This document shows positions 36,284-46,603 of a DNA stretch of 64,000 bases, piece by piece. Origin of the DNA: Flavicella sediminum (GTDB taxonomy: Bacteria; Bacteroidota; Bacteroidia; Flavobacteriales; Flavobacteriaceae); contig NZ_VDET01000001.1 in the NCBI RefSeq assembly GCF_006381105.1, positions 62,001 to 126,000 of the forward strand, in the 5' to 3' direction. The position numbers and the translations under genes are program-made. The notes under the pieces are model-generated. The model searched no databases. It saw nothing but the letters and a program-made list of their open reading frames with translations, and was not told where the DNA came from. Numbering within the stretch: position 1 is the stretch's first letter; each line of letters opens with the position of its first letter.

Positions 36284-38614
36284 ATGAAACAAAAAATTAA
36301 GCATCTAGTTGCATTAATAACAACGGGATTATTTATAATTGTTTTTGCCCTTAGCTGTAGACCTGATTCAGCTGAGTTTGACCGGCCAGCAGATTTAGCA
36401 GGTACTGTGTATTTGCAGTTAGAGTCCATGGGCACTTTCAATTATTATTTAAAATGTCTGGATCAAACAGAATATAAAGAAGGACTTCTGAAAGGAGGTT
36501 CTTGGACAGTTTTTGTTCCTTCAGATAATGCGTTTGAAGCTTTTATGGCTGAAGAAGGCTATACTACATTTGAAGAAATACCTTCTTATAGAATTAAACG
36601 TTTAGTAGAGCATTCACTTGTAACGGATGCCTACAATACAACTACTTTAACTTATTACCGAAATGGTTGGTATGAAGGAAATGCCTTTAGACGTGATACG
36701 CATTTTCAAGACTCTATTGTAGAGGTGGATGCAGAAGATTATCCGAATTTTGATGATTGGGAACCAGGGAAATACAAAGTAGATCAAAGTAGTGGTCGAA
36801 TTAAAACAACCAATTTCTTTATTCAGTCTTATTTCGATTTTGACAGACATCCAACGGAAATTGGAGATTATGATTTTATGTTTCCAGGAGAAAGCTATAC
36901 AGCAGGTGATATGAAAGTTGCAGATGCGCATGTATCGCAAACAAACGTAGTGGCTGAAAATGGAATTATTTATGTTTTAGATAAAGTTGTAGAGCCAAGA
37001 CCTAACTTATATCAAAATCTTACATCGCCAGAATATGAAGGCAAATATACTTTGTTTAAAAGTTTGCTAGAACGCTTTGCTTATTTCAATGATAGAGGAG
37101 AACAAATAAATCGCTATACAGGAGAAACGGAGCGACTTTATTATATCACATTTCAAACAGGAATTGCTGTTAATAAATTGGCTTTTAATCCAAATGATGA
37201 AAGTTATCCTCCTTTGGTAAACAATGTAAATAGAACTTGGGCAAATGCGACAGGAATGTTAGTTCCTACAAATGATGCCTTGATGACTTATTTGGAAGGA
37301 AATAGTGTGTTAGGAAATTATTATTCAAGTTATGATGACATGCCTTTGGATGTTTTAGGGAAGTTTTTGAATACTTTCTTGTTTCAAGACTGGTGGAATA
37401 TTTGTCCTAGTCATTCTGGAAAAACATTTAACATCGCTATTGATCAAGTAGATTATAAATTGGAAGATGCGGTAGATAGAAAGTTTTGTAGTAATGGATT
37501 TTTTGTAGGAATAGATGATGTTTATACAAACAGTAGTTTTTCTACAATTATGGGACCACTACTTTTAGATGATGAGTATACGATTATGCTTAAAACAGTA
37601 AAAGATTTAGGAATCGACAATGCCTTACAAAGTAAAGGAATTGATTTTTCTATACTTGGAGTTAAAAACCATCAATTCATAAATATCGCAGATCCAAATA
37701 GTGCAACAAGAAAAGTATCTGTTGTAGATTATAATGAGGATTTGAGTGTTATTTATATGGAAGTTACTGGAGATCCTGTTGCTGCTAATAACAGAGTGTA
37801 TCCAGAATTAAATGACCCGAGCCCTAGCTCTGCAGATATTTCTTATGTAACAAACACATTAAAGTCTATTGTATTGAATCAAATTATTGAAGAAGAAATT
37901 GATCCTACAGCAAACAATTACTATGAAACCAAGAGTGGTGAGTTTGTGTATGCACATGCAGGCAATAGAGTTTCTGGAGGAGGAGATCTTGCTTTAAATA
38001 ATACCATAGAAATTGTAAAAGCAAACAATACAGATAACGGTGTCTTTTACGAGATGAGCGGTCCTGTAGAACGTCCGTTAGTTTTTACTTATGGCGCTTT
38101 GGCTGAAAATTCTGCGAGTTTCTCATCTTTTATAGATGTGTTAAAAGGAGCAGGTACACTTGTAGCGATCCCTAATTATGGAGATGATTTTTTACTGAGT
38201 TTTATAAATCTACAGAAAAAATTCACCCTATTAGCACCTAATAACGACGCGGTAGCTCAGGCTGTAATTGATGAAGTAATTCCTGATCCAGATCCAGCTA
38301 GTTTGGCTGCTTTGTCTGATCTAGATAGAGCCATCGCAAAAAGAGATCTTCTAAATTTTGCTAAAAAACACTTTTTGCAAGAAGCCATTCCTACAGATGG
38401 AAAAACGGCAGGAACTTTTGCGTCTCTATATTTTGCAAAAGAAATTGATTTTGTGCCTGTTTATGATGAGTTTACTATAGAAAACGATCATGCTAACTTA
38501 TCACTGACTATTAAAAATGCAACCACTGGAGAATTGATTACTCAAACAGCTGGTTTGACAAATGTATTGTCTAAAAAAGTAGTCATTCATGAAATTGATA
38601 ATTATTTAAAATAG
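36284..38614 (+). CDS. FAS1 (fasciclin) domain lipoprotein
   Basis: 776 residues; lipobox ALSC places a lipidated Cys25. Three to four fasciclin-like domains can be made out: about 40-245 (SWTVFVPSDNAF ... NGIIYVLDKVV), about 258-430 (TGMLVPTNDAL), a more divergent stretch about 430-580, and about 620-775 (FTLLAPNNDAV ... KKVVIHEIDNYL). FAS1 domains are adhesion modules; in Bacteroidota PULs, FAS1 lipoproteins often sit beside SusC/SusD in the position of SusE/SusF and are thought to bind glycan or assist the complex on the outer surface. It is the first gene of the SusCD operon, 22 bp upstream of SusC. Glycan binding is inferred from position. Confidence 0.87.
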   Translation: MKQKIKHLVALITTGLFIIVFALSCRPDSAEFDRPADLAGTVYLQLESMGTFNYYLKCLDQTEYKEGLLKGGSWTVFVPSDNAFEAFMAEEGYTTFEEIPSYRIKRLVEHSLVTDAYNTTTLTYYRNGWYEGNAFRRDTHFQDSIVEVDAEDYPNFDDWEPGKYKVDQSSGRIKTTNFFIQSYFDFDRHPTEIGDYDFMFPGESYTAGDMKVADAHVSQTNVVAENGIIYVLDKVVEPRPNLYQNLTSPEYEGKYTLFKSLLERFAYFNDRGEQINRYTGETERLYYITFQTGIAVNKLAFNPNDESYPPLVNNVNRTWANATGMLVPTNDALMTYLEGNSVLGNYYSSYDDMPLDVLGKFLNTFLFQDWWNICPSHSGKTFNIAIDQVDYKLEDAVDRKFCSNGFFVGIDDVYTNSSFSTIMGPLLLDDEYTIMLKTVKDLGIDNALQSKGIDFSILGVKNHQFINIADPNSATRKVSVVDYNEDLSVIYMEVTGDPVAANNRVYPELNDPSPSSADISYVTNTLKSIVLNQIIEEEIDPTANNYYETKSGEFVYAHAGNRVSGGGDLALNNTIEIVKANNTDNGVFYEMSGPVERPLVFTYGALAENSASFSSFIDVLKGAGTLVAIPNYGDDFLLSFINLQKKFTLLAPNNDAVAQAVIDEVIPDPDPASLAALSDLDRAIAKRDLLNFAKKHFLQEAIPTDGKTAGTFASLYFAKEIDFVPVYDEFTIENDHANLSLTIKNATTGELITQTAGLTNVLSKKVVIHEIDNYLK

Positions 38615-38636
38615 TAAAACTTAAAGTTTGAAAAAT

Positions 38637-41600
38637 ATGAAGGATAAATATAAATCATATTCCTACACCTTAATAATAGCATTTTTACTGTTGTCGGTGT
38701 GTAATATGTCAGCACAAACAAAACTGAATGTAACCGGGGTTATTACTTCGGAGACCGATGGTTTGCCTTTAGTAGGTGCAACAATTGTAGAAAAAGATAA
38801 AGACAATCGTATTATTAATGCAGTAGTAGCCGATTTTGATGGGAATTATTCCATTATGGTTTCTAATGCAAAAGCAACCTTAGCTTATTCTTATGTAGGT
38901 TTTAATACAAAAGAAATTGTTTTAGGAGACGCTAGAGTCCTTGACATTCAATTATCGGAAAATATTTCTGAATTAGATGATGTTGTGATTAAAATTCGAC
39001 CAAAAATATTTACGGGAGTTTTTAATATTGAAGCACGAAGAGTTGCAACAGCTATTGAAACTGTAAACATGACGGAATTGGCAGAAACAGTTTCTGGTGG
39101 AATTACAGATCAGTTACAAGGACGTTTAAGTGGGGTAGATATTACGGCAAGTTCTGGTGATCCTGGAGCGGGAATGTCAATTCGTATTCGTGGTACTTCT
39201 TCTTTAAATGCTTCTTCTGAACCTTTAATTGTTATTAATGGTGTTCCTTTTGAAACAGAAATTGATGATGCTTTTGATTTTGGATCTGCCGATGAAGAGC
39301 AGTATGCTTCTATGATTGGAGTTTCTCCAGATGATATTGAAGAAATATCTGTACTAAAAGATGCCGCTGCAACTGCACAATATGGTTCTCGTGCTGCCAA
39401 TGGAGTTTTGTTAATTACTACCAAACGTGGTACGCAAGGAAAAGCCATCTTTTCTTACAGCTACAAAGGAACAGTAGGATGGCAGCCAAAAGGAATTCCG
39501 ATGTTAAATGGAGATCAATACTCTACTTTAATAAAAGAAGAAAATTTAGATGCAAATATCAGAACTGAATTTCCTCAAATTGAATACAATCCAAACTATG
39601 AATCGTATAATTTATACAACAAAAATGTAAATTGGATTGATGAAATAACGCAATTAGGAGAAACAAAAGAACATTTTTTGAGTGTTTCTGGTGGGGGTGA
39701 AAAATCTACGTACAGGGTTTCTGGAGGTTATAAAAATCAAGTAGGTACAACAGTTGGTACTGGATTGAAAAATTTTAATGCCAGAGCTATTTTAGATTAC
39801 CATATCTCAGATAAACTTTCTATTGCTTCGGAGTTGTCTTATAGTCACAATTTATTAGATAGGTCTTTTATCTCAAAAATTGATGGAAGGAATGTTGGGA
39901 TTAGAGAATTGGCCCTTATTAAAATGCCGAATCAATCAATTTATGAATTGGATGAATTTGGAAATCCAATGGATTCTTATTTTACGCCTGAAGATGCTTT
40001 CCAAGGAAATGGGGCAACCTATTACAACCCTGTTGCCATGGCAAATCTTTCTTCTTATAGAATAGAGAAAAATAGAATTATTCCAACATTTAGAATTAAT
40101 TATAGCCCGATTTCGTCTTTGTCATTTAGATCAATTATTTCATTTGATGTGAATGTAGAAAAAACAAATCGTTTTTTACCAGAAGAAGCTGTAGGAACAG
40201 CATGGACAAGTTCTGCTGCCAATGCATCTACTTATGTTGATTCTGAGTTTTTTGTAATGCGTACAGATAATAGTCTGACATGGCATCCACAATTAGGAGA
40301 GAAACATTCTTTATTCGCTTTGATAAAAGCAGAAACTTACGAAAAAACAAGTAAGGGATATGGAGTGGCTACAAGTAACTCACCAAGTAGTAATTTACAA
40401 TCGTCAATTGTACCTGCAAGAGTTGAAGGTGGTGGTGGTTCTATTGCTTCTTCCTTTAGTCAAAGTAGAAGTTTAGGTTTTAACTTTATGTTTAACTACC
40501 AATATTTAGATAGATACATCTTAAGTGGAGGTATTCGTTCGGAAGGAAATTCAAAATTTGGTGCCAACTATAGATATGGAGTTTTTCCAAGTCTTGCCGG
40601 AAAATGGATTTTTTCTGATGAAAAATTTATGGAACCTTTAGAAGATTATGTTGATGAATTAAGTTTAAGAGCTAGTTATGGTGTCAATGGTATTTCACCA
40701 AATATTAATTATGGTCAGTACAACACCTATAGCACCTACAACTATAATTATTTAGATGAACGTCCAGTATATCCAAACAGTATGGAATTGGTGGATTTAA
40801 GATGGGAAACTGTAGTTCAAAAGAATTTAGGTCTTACGTATATTTTGTTTGACAATAGAATAAGTGGAGATTTAGAGTATTATACAAAAGAAACAAGAGA
40901 TTTATTGAATAAAAACACATTTATCCCTTCTACAACTGGTTTTACAAGTGTACCCTATTTAAATTTAGGAAACGTAATGAATAAAGGTTTTGAATTGAAT
41001 ATAAAAACGAAAATAATCAATAAAAAGAACTTTAAGTTTTCTATGGATTTCAACTTCTCTCGTAACACAAACGTAATCACAAAAATTACAGAAGCTCAGG
41101 ATGTTGAAGATGGAAATCCACTAGCAACTGGTGAAGATTCTTACTTAAAAAGAATTCAAGTTGGAAACCCAATTGGTTCGTTTTATGGATACAGATACAA
41201 AGGAGTGTATAGTACCAGTGATGATACCTTTGCACTTGATGAAAATGATGAAATTATTTACGACATCAATGGTGTGCCTAAGCAAATGACTTTTAGCAAC
41301 TCTAGAGAATTTAGAGCTGGAGAAGCAAGGTATGAAGACATTAACAAGGATGGAACTATTGACCGTTTAGATGTGGTGTATTTAGGAAATGCAAATCCGT
41401 TGTTGTATGGAGGATTCGGACCTACTTTTGAATTCAAGAATTTCCGTTTTAATTTCTTCTTTAACTATAGATTGAAACAAAAAGTAATCAATATAGCTAG
41501 AATGAATACAGAAAGTATGGATGATTATGACAATCAAAGTACGGCTGTATTAAGAAGATGGAGATTTGAAGGAGATGTTACAGATATTCCAAAAGCTTCT

Positions 41601-41891
41601 TTAGGAAATCAAGTAAATACTTTGCCTTCTGACCGTTTTCTTGAAGACGCTTCTTTTATAAGACTTAAATATGTAACGTTACGATATAATTTACCTAGTA
41701 ATTTTGTGAAAAAATTAAACTTCACAAAAGCCTCTCTTTATGTAACAGGAAACAATCTGTTAACTTTTACAAAGTATACTGGAGCTGATCCTGAAACAGG
41801 AAATAGTTCTGACTGGAAAAAAATTGGATATGATAGAAATCAGACTCCACAATCTAAGCAGGTTACAGTAGGGTTAAATTTATCATTCTAA
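38637..41891 (+). CDS. SusC-like TonB-dependent outer-membrane transporter 1
   Basis: I start at the ATG 38637 (1084 residues) rather than the in-frame TTG at 38628. Signal peptide ends NMSAQ. Residues about 30-115 form a carboxypeptidase-regulatory-like domain (GVITSETDGLPLVGATIVEKD); the plug follows (about 140-265: LQGRLSGVDITASSGDPGAGMSIRIRG, AATAQYGSRAANGVLLITT); the rest is the 22-strand barrel, ending in Phe (TVGLNLSF). SusC proteins import oligosaccharides with TonB energy, capped by SusD. It is directly followed by its SusD partner (25 bp). Two SusCD pairs in one operon suggest two size classes or two parts of the glycan are imported. Confidence 0.96.
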   Translation: MKDKYKSYSYTLIIAFLLLSVCNMSAQTKLNVTGVITSETDGLPLVGATIVEKDKDNRIINAVVADFDGNYSIMVSNAKATLAYSYVGFNTKEIVLGDARVLDIQLSENISELDDVVIKIRPKIFTGVFNIEARRVATAIETVNMTELAETVSGGITDQLQGRLSGVDITASSGDPGAGMSIRIRGTSSLNASSEPLIVINGVPFETEIDDAFDFGSADEEQYASMIGVSPDDIEEISVLKDAAATAQYGSRAANGVLLITTKRGTQGKAIFSYSYKGTVGWQPKGIPMLNGDQYSTLIKEENLDANIRTEFPQIEYNPNYESYNLYNKNVNWIDEITQLGETKEHFLSVSGGGEKSTYRVSGGYKNQVGTTVGTGLKNFNARAILDYHISDKLSIASELSYSHNLLDRSFISKIDGRNVGIRELALIKMPNQSIYELDEFGNPMDSYFTPEDAFQGNGATYYNPVAMANLSSYRIEKNRIIPTFRINYSPISSLSFRSIISFDVNVEKTNRFLPEEAVGTAWTSSAANASTYVDSEFFVMRTDNSLTWHPQLGEKHSLFALIKAETYEKTSKGYGVATSNSPSSNLQSSIVPARVEGGGGSIASSFSQSRSLGFNFMFNYQYLDRYILSGGIRSEGNSKFGANYRYGVFPSLAGKWIFSDEKFMEPLEDYVDELSLRASYGVNGISPNINYGQYNTYSTYNYNYLDERPVYPNSMELVDLRWETVVQKNLGLTYILFDNRISGDLEYYTKETRDLLNKNTFIPSTTGFTSVPYLNLGNVMNKGFELNIKTKIINKKNFKFSMDFNFSRNTNVITKITEAQDVEDGNPLATGEDSYLKRIQVGNPIGSFYGYRYKGVYSTSDDTFALDENDEIIYDINGVPKQMTFSNSREFRAGEARYEDINKDGTIDRLDVVYLGNANPLLYGGFGPTFEFKNFRFNFFFNYRLKQKVINIARMNTESMDDYDNQSTAVLRRWRFEGDVTDIPKASLGNQVNTLPSDRFLEDASFIRLKYVTLRYNLPSNFVKKLNFTKASLYVTGNNLLTFTKYTGADPETGNSSDWKKIGYDRNQTPQSKQVTVGLNLSF

Positions 41892-41916
41892 ATAGTTATC
41901 AAATTTTTTGAAGATT

Positions 41917-43374
41917 ATGAAAAAAAATATATTAAAAATAATAACAGTCATCACCATTTCTTTGATCATGCCTTCGTGTAGTGATTATTTAGAATTGGAA
42001 CCGAAAGACAACCTGATTCAGCAAGAGTTTTGGAAAAGTAAAGAGCAAGTTAGTGCTGCTGTGGCAGGATGCTATGCTTCTATGAATCAGGCTGATTTTA
42101 CAAGCAAAGCCTTGTTGTGGGGAGAGCTAAGAGCCGAAATGCTAGTCTCTGTTAGAGCTGGTAATAATGAGAGAAACATGCTTAAGAATTATATTTTACC
42201 TACCAGTTCATTGGTAAAATGGAATTCTTTTTACAAAACCATAAACTTTTGCAACCTAGTGTTAGATTTTGCTGATGAGGCAAAAGAAAATGATTTGTCT
42301 TTTACAGAAGAAGAATTAAAAGCATTCAAAGCAGAAGCCAGAGCGATACGATCGTTGGTGTATTTTATTTTGGTTAGAAACTTTAAGGAAGTTCCATTAA
42401 TTTTAGTGGGAACTTCAAGTAATGAAGTTGATTTCTATCCAGCAAAAAATACAGAAGAAGAGATTTTAGCACAAATTATATCCGATCTTAAATTGTGTGT
42501 TCAAGACCTTCCTGTTGGTTATGCAAAATCAATCAAACACGACAAAGGAAAAATCAATAAAGGTTCAGCTTTGGCTATATTAGCAGATGTTTATTTATGG
42601 GCAAATCAATACAACAATTGTATCGATGCTTGTAATGAAATCATCGCCTTAGGGAAATACAATTTAGTGGAAGGAACAGAATGGTTTAACCAAATATTTT
42701 TTGAAGGAAACTCTACAGAAGGAATTTTTGAACTTCAGTTTAGCGATATCAATACCACCTTTAAAAACTATTTTTATGAACTGTCTCCTTATTTTGCTCC
42801 TTTTGGAGGAACGCAAGATCTTTATGAAGAAATTCCAAATGATATAAGAGGAGAAAGAGCTTCGTATGATTTGTCTCGTAATTCTGTCTTTAAATATTCA
42901 GGAGTTGACGCAAGTGCAGGTGTGTTTAGAACAACGCAAGAATTTTTTAACACGTTTATCTTTTATAGATATTCTGATGTTTTGTTAATGCAAGCGGAAG
43001 CGTATTTATTATCGACAGATAGACAAGATTTAAATCAAGCCTACTCGTTGATAAATCAAGTGCATGAAAGAGCAACGGGAGCCGTTTTAGGAGCTGTAAT
43101 AAGTCAAACAACGTTGTTAGATGCGGTTTTGTTAGAAAGACAAAAAGAATTTGCCTTTGAAGGAAAAAGATGGTACGATTTACTTCGATTTGATCGTAGA
43201 AATGATTTTTCAGAACTACTTATTTTAACCATGGCAGAAGAAAAAACAACGGCAGATGACTACGAGGTGATTATTAGTAATTTCACAGATCCTGAATCTT
43301 ACTTCTTACCAATTGATCAAAATGAAATTAATTTGAATCGCAACTTGGAGCAGAATCCATATTACATAAACTAA
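41917..43374 (+). CDS. SusD/RagB-like glycan-binding lipoprotein 1
   Basis: Start chosen at the ATG 41917 (485 residues) instead of the TTG at 41908. Lipobox MPSC gives lipidated Cys21. SusD features include SDYLELEPKDNL after the lipid anchor, the TPR-like helices with YFILVRNFKEVPLI and ADVYLWANQYNNC, and the C-terminal RQKEFAFEGKRWYDLLRFDR block, which is highly characteristic of the family. It should cap SusC 1 on the outer face and present oligosaccharide. It is followed by a FAS1 lipoprotein with 11 bp between. Confidence 0.95.
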   Translation: MKKNILKIITVITISLIMPSCSDYLELEPKDNLIQQEFWKSKEQVSAAVAGCYASMNQADFTSKALLWGELRAEMLVSVRAGNNERNMLKNYILPTSSLVKWNSFYKTINFCNLVLDFADEAKENDLSFTEEELKAFKAEARAIRSLVYFILVRNFKEVPLILVGTSSNEVDFYPAKNTEEEILAQIISDLKLCVQDLPVGYAKSIKHDKGKINKGSALAILADVYLWANQYNNCIDACNEIIALGKYNLVEGTEWFNQIFFEGNSTEGIFELQFSDINTTFKNYFYELSPYFAPFGGTQDLYEEIPNDIRGERASYDLSRNSVFKYSGVDASAGVFRTTQEFFNTFIFYRYSDVLLMQAEAYLLSTDRQDLNQAYSLINQVHERATGAVLGAVISQTTLLDAVLLERQKEFAFEGKRWYDLLRFDRRNDFSELLILTMAEEKTTADDYEVIISNFTDPESYFLPIDQNEINLNRNLEQNPYYIN

Positions 43375-43385
43375 AACTATTAATT

Positions 43386-45020
43386 ATGAGAAACAGAGAT
43401 AAATTATACGCTTTTTTGTTGATGGTAGTTACCGTGCTAACGCTATCCTTATACAGTTGTACGGATAAGTTAGATGGGCAAACATTTTTCACAAGTGATG
43501 CTTTGACGATTGCTCAAAAGTTAGAGGAAAGTCCTGAAAAATACTCATCTTATATTGAGATTTTGAAGAAGACAGAATTTTACAATGCACTAAAAAGTTA
43601 CGGAAGTTACACTTGTTTTGTACCAACCAATGAGGCTGTACAAGAATATTTACAAGATACTTGGAATGTAAGTACGGTAGCAGAATTAACAACAGAGGAA
43701 CAAATTGAACGTTTAAAAACTTTGGTAAAGTTTCATATCATTCCAACAAAAAGAGGAACTTCTGCTTTTGTAGAAGGTCGATTGGTAGATACGACGTATA
43801 CAGGAGATTATTTAACAACATCTTTCTTAAAAGGTGGTGGTGTTGCAAATGTTGAAATCAATAGAGAAGTTACAATGGATCAATATGACATTCCTGCGAA
43901 TAATGGAATTATTCATTCTATTGTAAAGGTGTTAACTCCTTTTGAAGAGCCAATTACAAAAATTCTTGAGAATACTGGTGAGTACACCATATTTGTAGAA
44001 GCTTTAAAACAAACAGGGTATTTCGATGTGTTTTCAGTATTGAAAAATGAGTCGGGTAATAGAAATAATTTCACCATTTTGGCGGAATCAGATGAGGTAT
44101 ATAGCCAAAACGGAATTAATTCATTTGCCGACTTGGTTGCTCGTATTTCTCCAGATAATTCTGACTTTTTAAGTGCAGAAAATGAGTTGAATAGATTTGT
44201 AGCTTATCATGGAACACAAAACTTTTTATATTCTGCTGATTTTCCAGAAGATGGATTTATCAATACCGTATTGCCTAGAAATGCAATTAAATCATTTAAA
44301 ACAGACAAAGAGTTGAAGTTGAATGAAACAGAAACAGGAGTTGATGATACTTGGACTTCTTTAATTAGTGAAGGAAGTAATTTTCCTGCAAGAAACGGGG
44401 TGTACCATACGGTAAATAAAATATTAAACATATTTACACCAAAAGCAAAATACATTCTTTTTGATCCCGTTAATGATCAGCCAGAAGTACAGGCAAGATT
44501 GGTGAAATCTCACCAAAGAGTTCCAAGTACTTTTTATGAGTATGTAACTTGGTTTCCAGAATCTGACAAACGATTTTTGGCGCAAAGTAAAAACCCTACA
44601 GTAAATTATACCGTTTTTGATGTTGGAGGATTTGCGTATATCGAATTTGTGACACCTGTATTGCCTAAAGGTAAGTATGAAGTAACGGTTTGTAGTAATA
44701 CCGGAAACAGTGCTAGGGGAGTATTCCAATTGTATTGGGATGGAGAGCCTATGGGATCTGTTTATGATGTTAGAACCAAAGTAGCAAAACTTGGCTATCC
44801 AGATGATGAAGCTTTGATGGAAATTAACGGTTGGAGACGTGGTCTTAAAACAGCAGTAAACAACAAAGGTGTAGCTGCTTATGATACCTCTAACTGGGTA
44901 CGATATGTTGTTACCAAAGAATTGTTATGTCCTGTGCAAGATCGACATGTTATAAGATTCGAAACGGTAAAATCGGGTGGTATGCCACTTGATTATATTG
45001 AGTTTATCCCAGTAGAATAA
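43386..45020 (+). CDS. FAS1 lipoprotein with beta-rich C-terminal domain (a)
   Basis: 544 residues; lipobox LYSC, lipidated Cys25. Two FAS1 domains are visible: about 40-195 (YTCFVPTNEAVQEYL ... NGIIHSIVKVL) and about 195-350 (YTIFVEALKQTGYF ... NGVYHTVNKIL). Residues about 355-544 form a beta-rich domain (GGFAYIEFVTPVLPKGKYEVTV ... DYIEFIPVE) reminiscent of carbohydrate-binding sandwich modules and shared, with the same closing motif, by the next gene. It is placed where SusE/SusF-type surface glycan-binding proteins usually lie. Function as an accessory glycan-binding protein is inferred. Confidence 0.85.
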   Translation: MRNRDKLYAFLLMVVTVLTLSLYSCTDKLDGQTFFTSDALTIAQKLEESPEKYSSYIEILKKTEFYNALKSYGSYTCFVPTNEAVQEYLQDTWNVSTVAELTTEEQIERLKTLVKFHIIPTKRGTSAFVEGRLVDTTYTGDYLTTSFLKGGGVANVEINREVTMDQYDIPANNGIIHSIVKVLTPFEEPITKILENTGEYTIFVEALKQTGYFDVFSVLKNESGNRNNFTILAESDEVYSQNGINSFADLVARISPDNSDFLSAENELNRFVAYHGTQNFLYSADFPEDGFINTVLPRNAIKSFKTDKELKLNETETGVDDTWTSLISEGSNFPARNGVYHTVNKILNIFTPKAKYILFDPVNDQPEVQARLVKSHQRVPSTFYEYVTWFPESDKRFLAQSKNPTVNYTVFDVGGFAYIEFVTPVLPKGKYEVTVCSNTGNSARGVFQLYWDGEPMGSVYDVRTKVAKLGYPDDEALMEINGWRRGLKTAVNNKGVAAYDTSNWVRYVVTKELLCPVQDRHVIRFETVKSGGMPLDYIEFIPVE

Positions 45021-45046
45021 TAGAAATAATATTTAAAGAAAGAAGA

Positions 45047-46567
45047 ATGAAAAATAGAAATAAATATGCCTTTATTTTCTCACACACGGTAGCAGTAATT
45101 TTACTGCTACTAACAAGTGGGTGTAGTGAAAATTCATGGGACGATCACTACAAGCAGATTGATGAAAGATTGGAAGTTAATCTTTTAGAGGTACTGTCTC
45201 AAGATTCAGAACTGACAAAATTTGTGGCTTTATTAAAGCAAACAGAGTTGGATAAATTGTTAGCCTACTCACAAGCGTATACCGTTTGGGCTCCAAGTAA
45301 TGCAGCAATAGATGCTTTGCCTGCTGAAACTTTGAATGATCCGGAATTGTTGAAGCGATTATTAGAAAATCATATAAGTAAATTCTCATATAGCAGTAAT
45401 ATAATTGAAGAATCTGTATTAGTAAAAATGTTGAATGACAAATACATTGCCTTTGCAAAGTCTGGAACTGAGGTTTCTTTTGGAGGGGTTGCAATACTTG
45501 AAAAAGATGTTTTGGCTTCCAATGGAGTGCTTCATAAAGTAAATGGAATTCTAAATGTAAGTCCAAATATTTGGGGCTATTTAAACGAAAATGAAACGGA
45601 GTTTATAACAATGATGACTTATTTAAATCAGTTTAATGAAACTGTTTTTGATGAGGCGAATAGTGTGAAAATAGGAAGCAATAGTTTAGGACAAGCGGTT
45701 TACGATTCGCTTTATGTTTCTTCAAACACACATTTTAATGTTGTTGGAAACTTAAATTCTGAAGAAGAACGTTTTACAACCATAGGTATTTCTGATATGG
45801 CTTATACAGCGTCGTACAATATGCTTAAAGACTATTATCAATATCCTGTAGAAGATTCAGTAAAAAATAATACGGACAAAGCTATTTTTAATAATTTCAA
45901 TTTTCCTGCTATTTTACCCGCTGATTTAGGAGGTGTTATTACAACGACCACAGGCAATAGTGTTATGTTGGCTCCTGAGAATATTGTTGAAGATATTCCT
46001 TTAAGTAACGGAAATTTACTTGTTGTAAGTGATTTAGGTTTTGATGCCAAAGATGTGATTTTTAAACCTGTTAGATATGAGGTTGAAAATCCAGAAAGAC
46101 GTGTTATTGGTTCTTTAACAGATTTGACAATTAAAAAGAAATACAATGTGAATGCCTCAGGTGAATTTATCAATACGGTAGATTTATTAGAGAATCCTAA
46201 TGGAAATAATAGCAATAATTATTTTGAAATAGCTTTTCCAAATGTGCTATCTGCTGCTTATACAGTCAACATAAAATTCCATCCAATTGGAGCTTCACAA
46301 GACACCAAATTAAAGTTTGAATTTAGTTATAAAGATTTGTCAGGAACGACAATAAAACATGAAATTCCTTCAATGGTTATTAGCAATTTACTAGAAGATG
46401 TTATGCAAATAGGAGATACGTATACGATTCCTGTTTACGTAAACAATGCGCAATCAAATAGCTATTTCGTAAAACTTAAAGTTATTGTAGATATCAGCGA
46501 GCCAGAATTATTGTTATACGACCGTAAGTTTGGAATTGATTATGTGGAATTAATCCCTGCGGAATAA
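45047..46567 (+). CDS. FAS1 lipoprotein with beta-rich C-terminal domain (b)
   Basis: 506 residues; lipobox TSGC, lipidated Cys26. One clear FAS1 domain covers about 45-185 (YTVWAPSNAAIDALPAE ... NGVLHKVNGILNV). The following 135 residues look like a second, worn-down FAS1 domain lacking the usual motifs. Residues about 330-506 match the C-terminal domain of the previous gene (AYTVNIKFHPIG ... DYVELIPAE). The pair probably arose by duplication and lies between SusD 1 and SusC 2, so each SusCD pair may have its own FAS1 partner. The likely role is surface glycan binding or complex scaffolding. Confidence 0.85.
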   Translation: MKNRNKYAFIFSHTVAVILLLLTSGCSENSWDDHYKQIDERLEVNLLEVLSQDSELTKFVALLKQTELDKLLAYSQAYTVWAPSNAAIDALPAETLNDPELLKRLLENHISKFSYSSNIIEESVLVKMLNDKYIAFAKSGTEVSFGGVAILEKDVLASNGVLHKVNGILNVSPNIWGYLNENETEFITMMTYLNQFNETVFDEANSVKIGSNSLGQAVYDSLYVSSNTHFNVVGNLNSEEERFTTIGISDMAYTASYNMLKDYYQYPVEDSVKNNTDKAIFNNFNFPAILPADLGGVITTTTGNSVMLAPENIVEDIPLSNGNLLVVSDLGFDAKDVIFKPVRYEVENPERRVIGSLTDLTIKKKYNVNASGEFINTVDLLENPNGNNSNNYFEIAFPNVLSAAYTVNIKFHPIGASQDTKLKFEFSYKDLSGTTIKHEIPSMVISNLLEDVMQIGDTYTIPVYVNNAQSNSYFVKLKVIVDISEPELLLYDRKFGIDYVELIPAE

Positions 46568-46603
46568 CTATAACTAAATATTGAAAACATAAATTATCGA
46601 ATT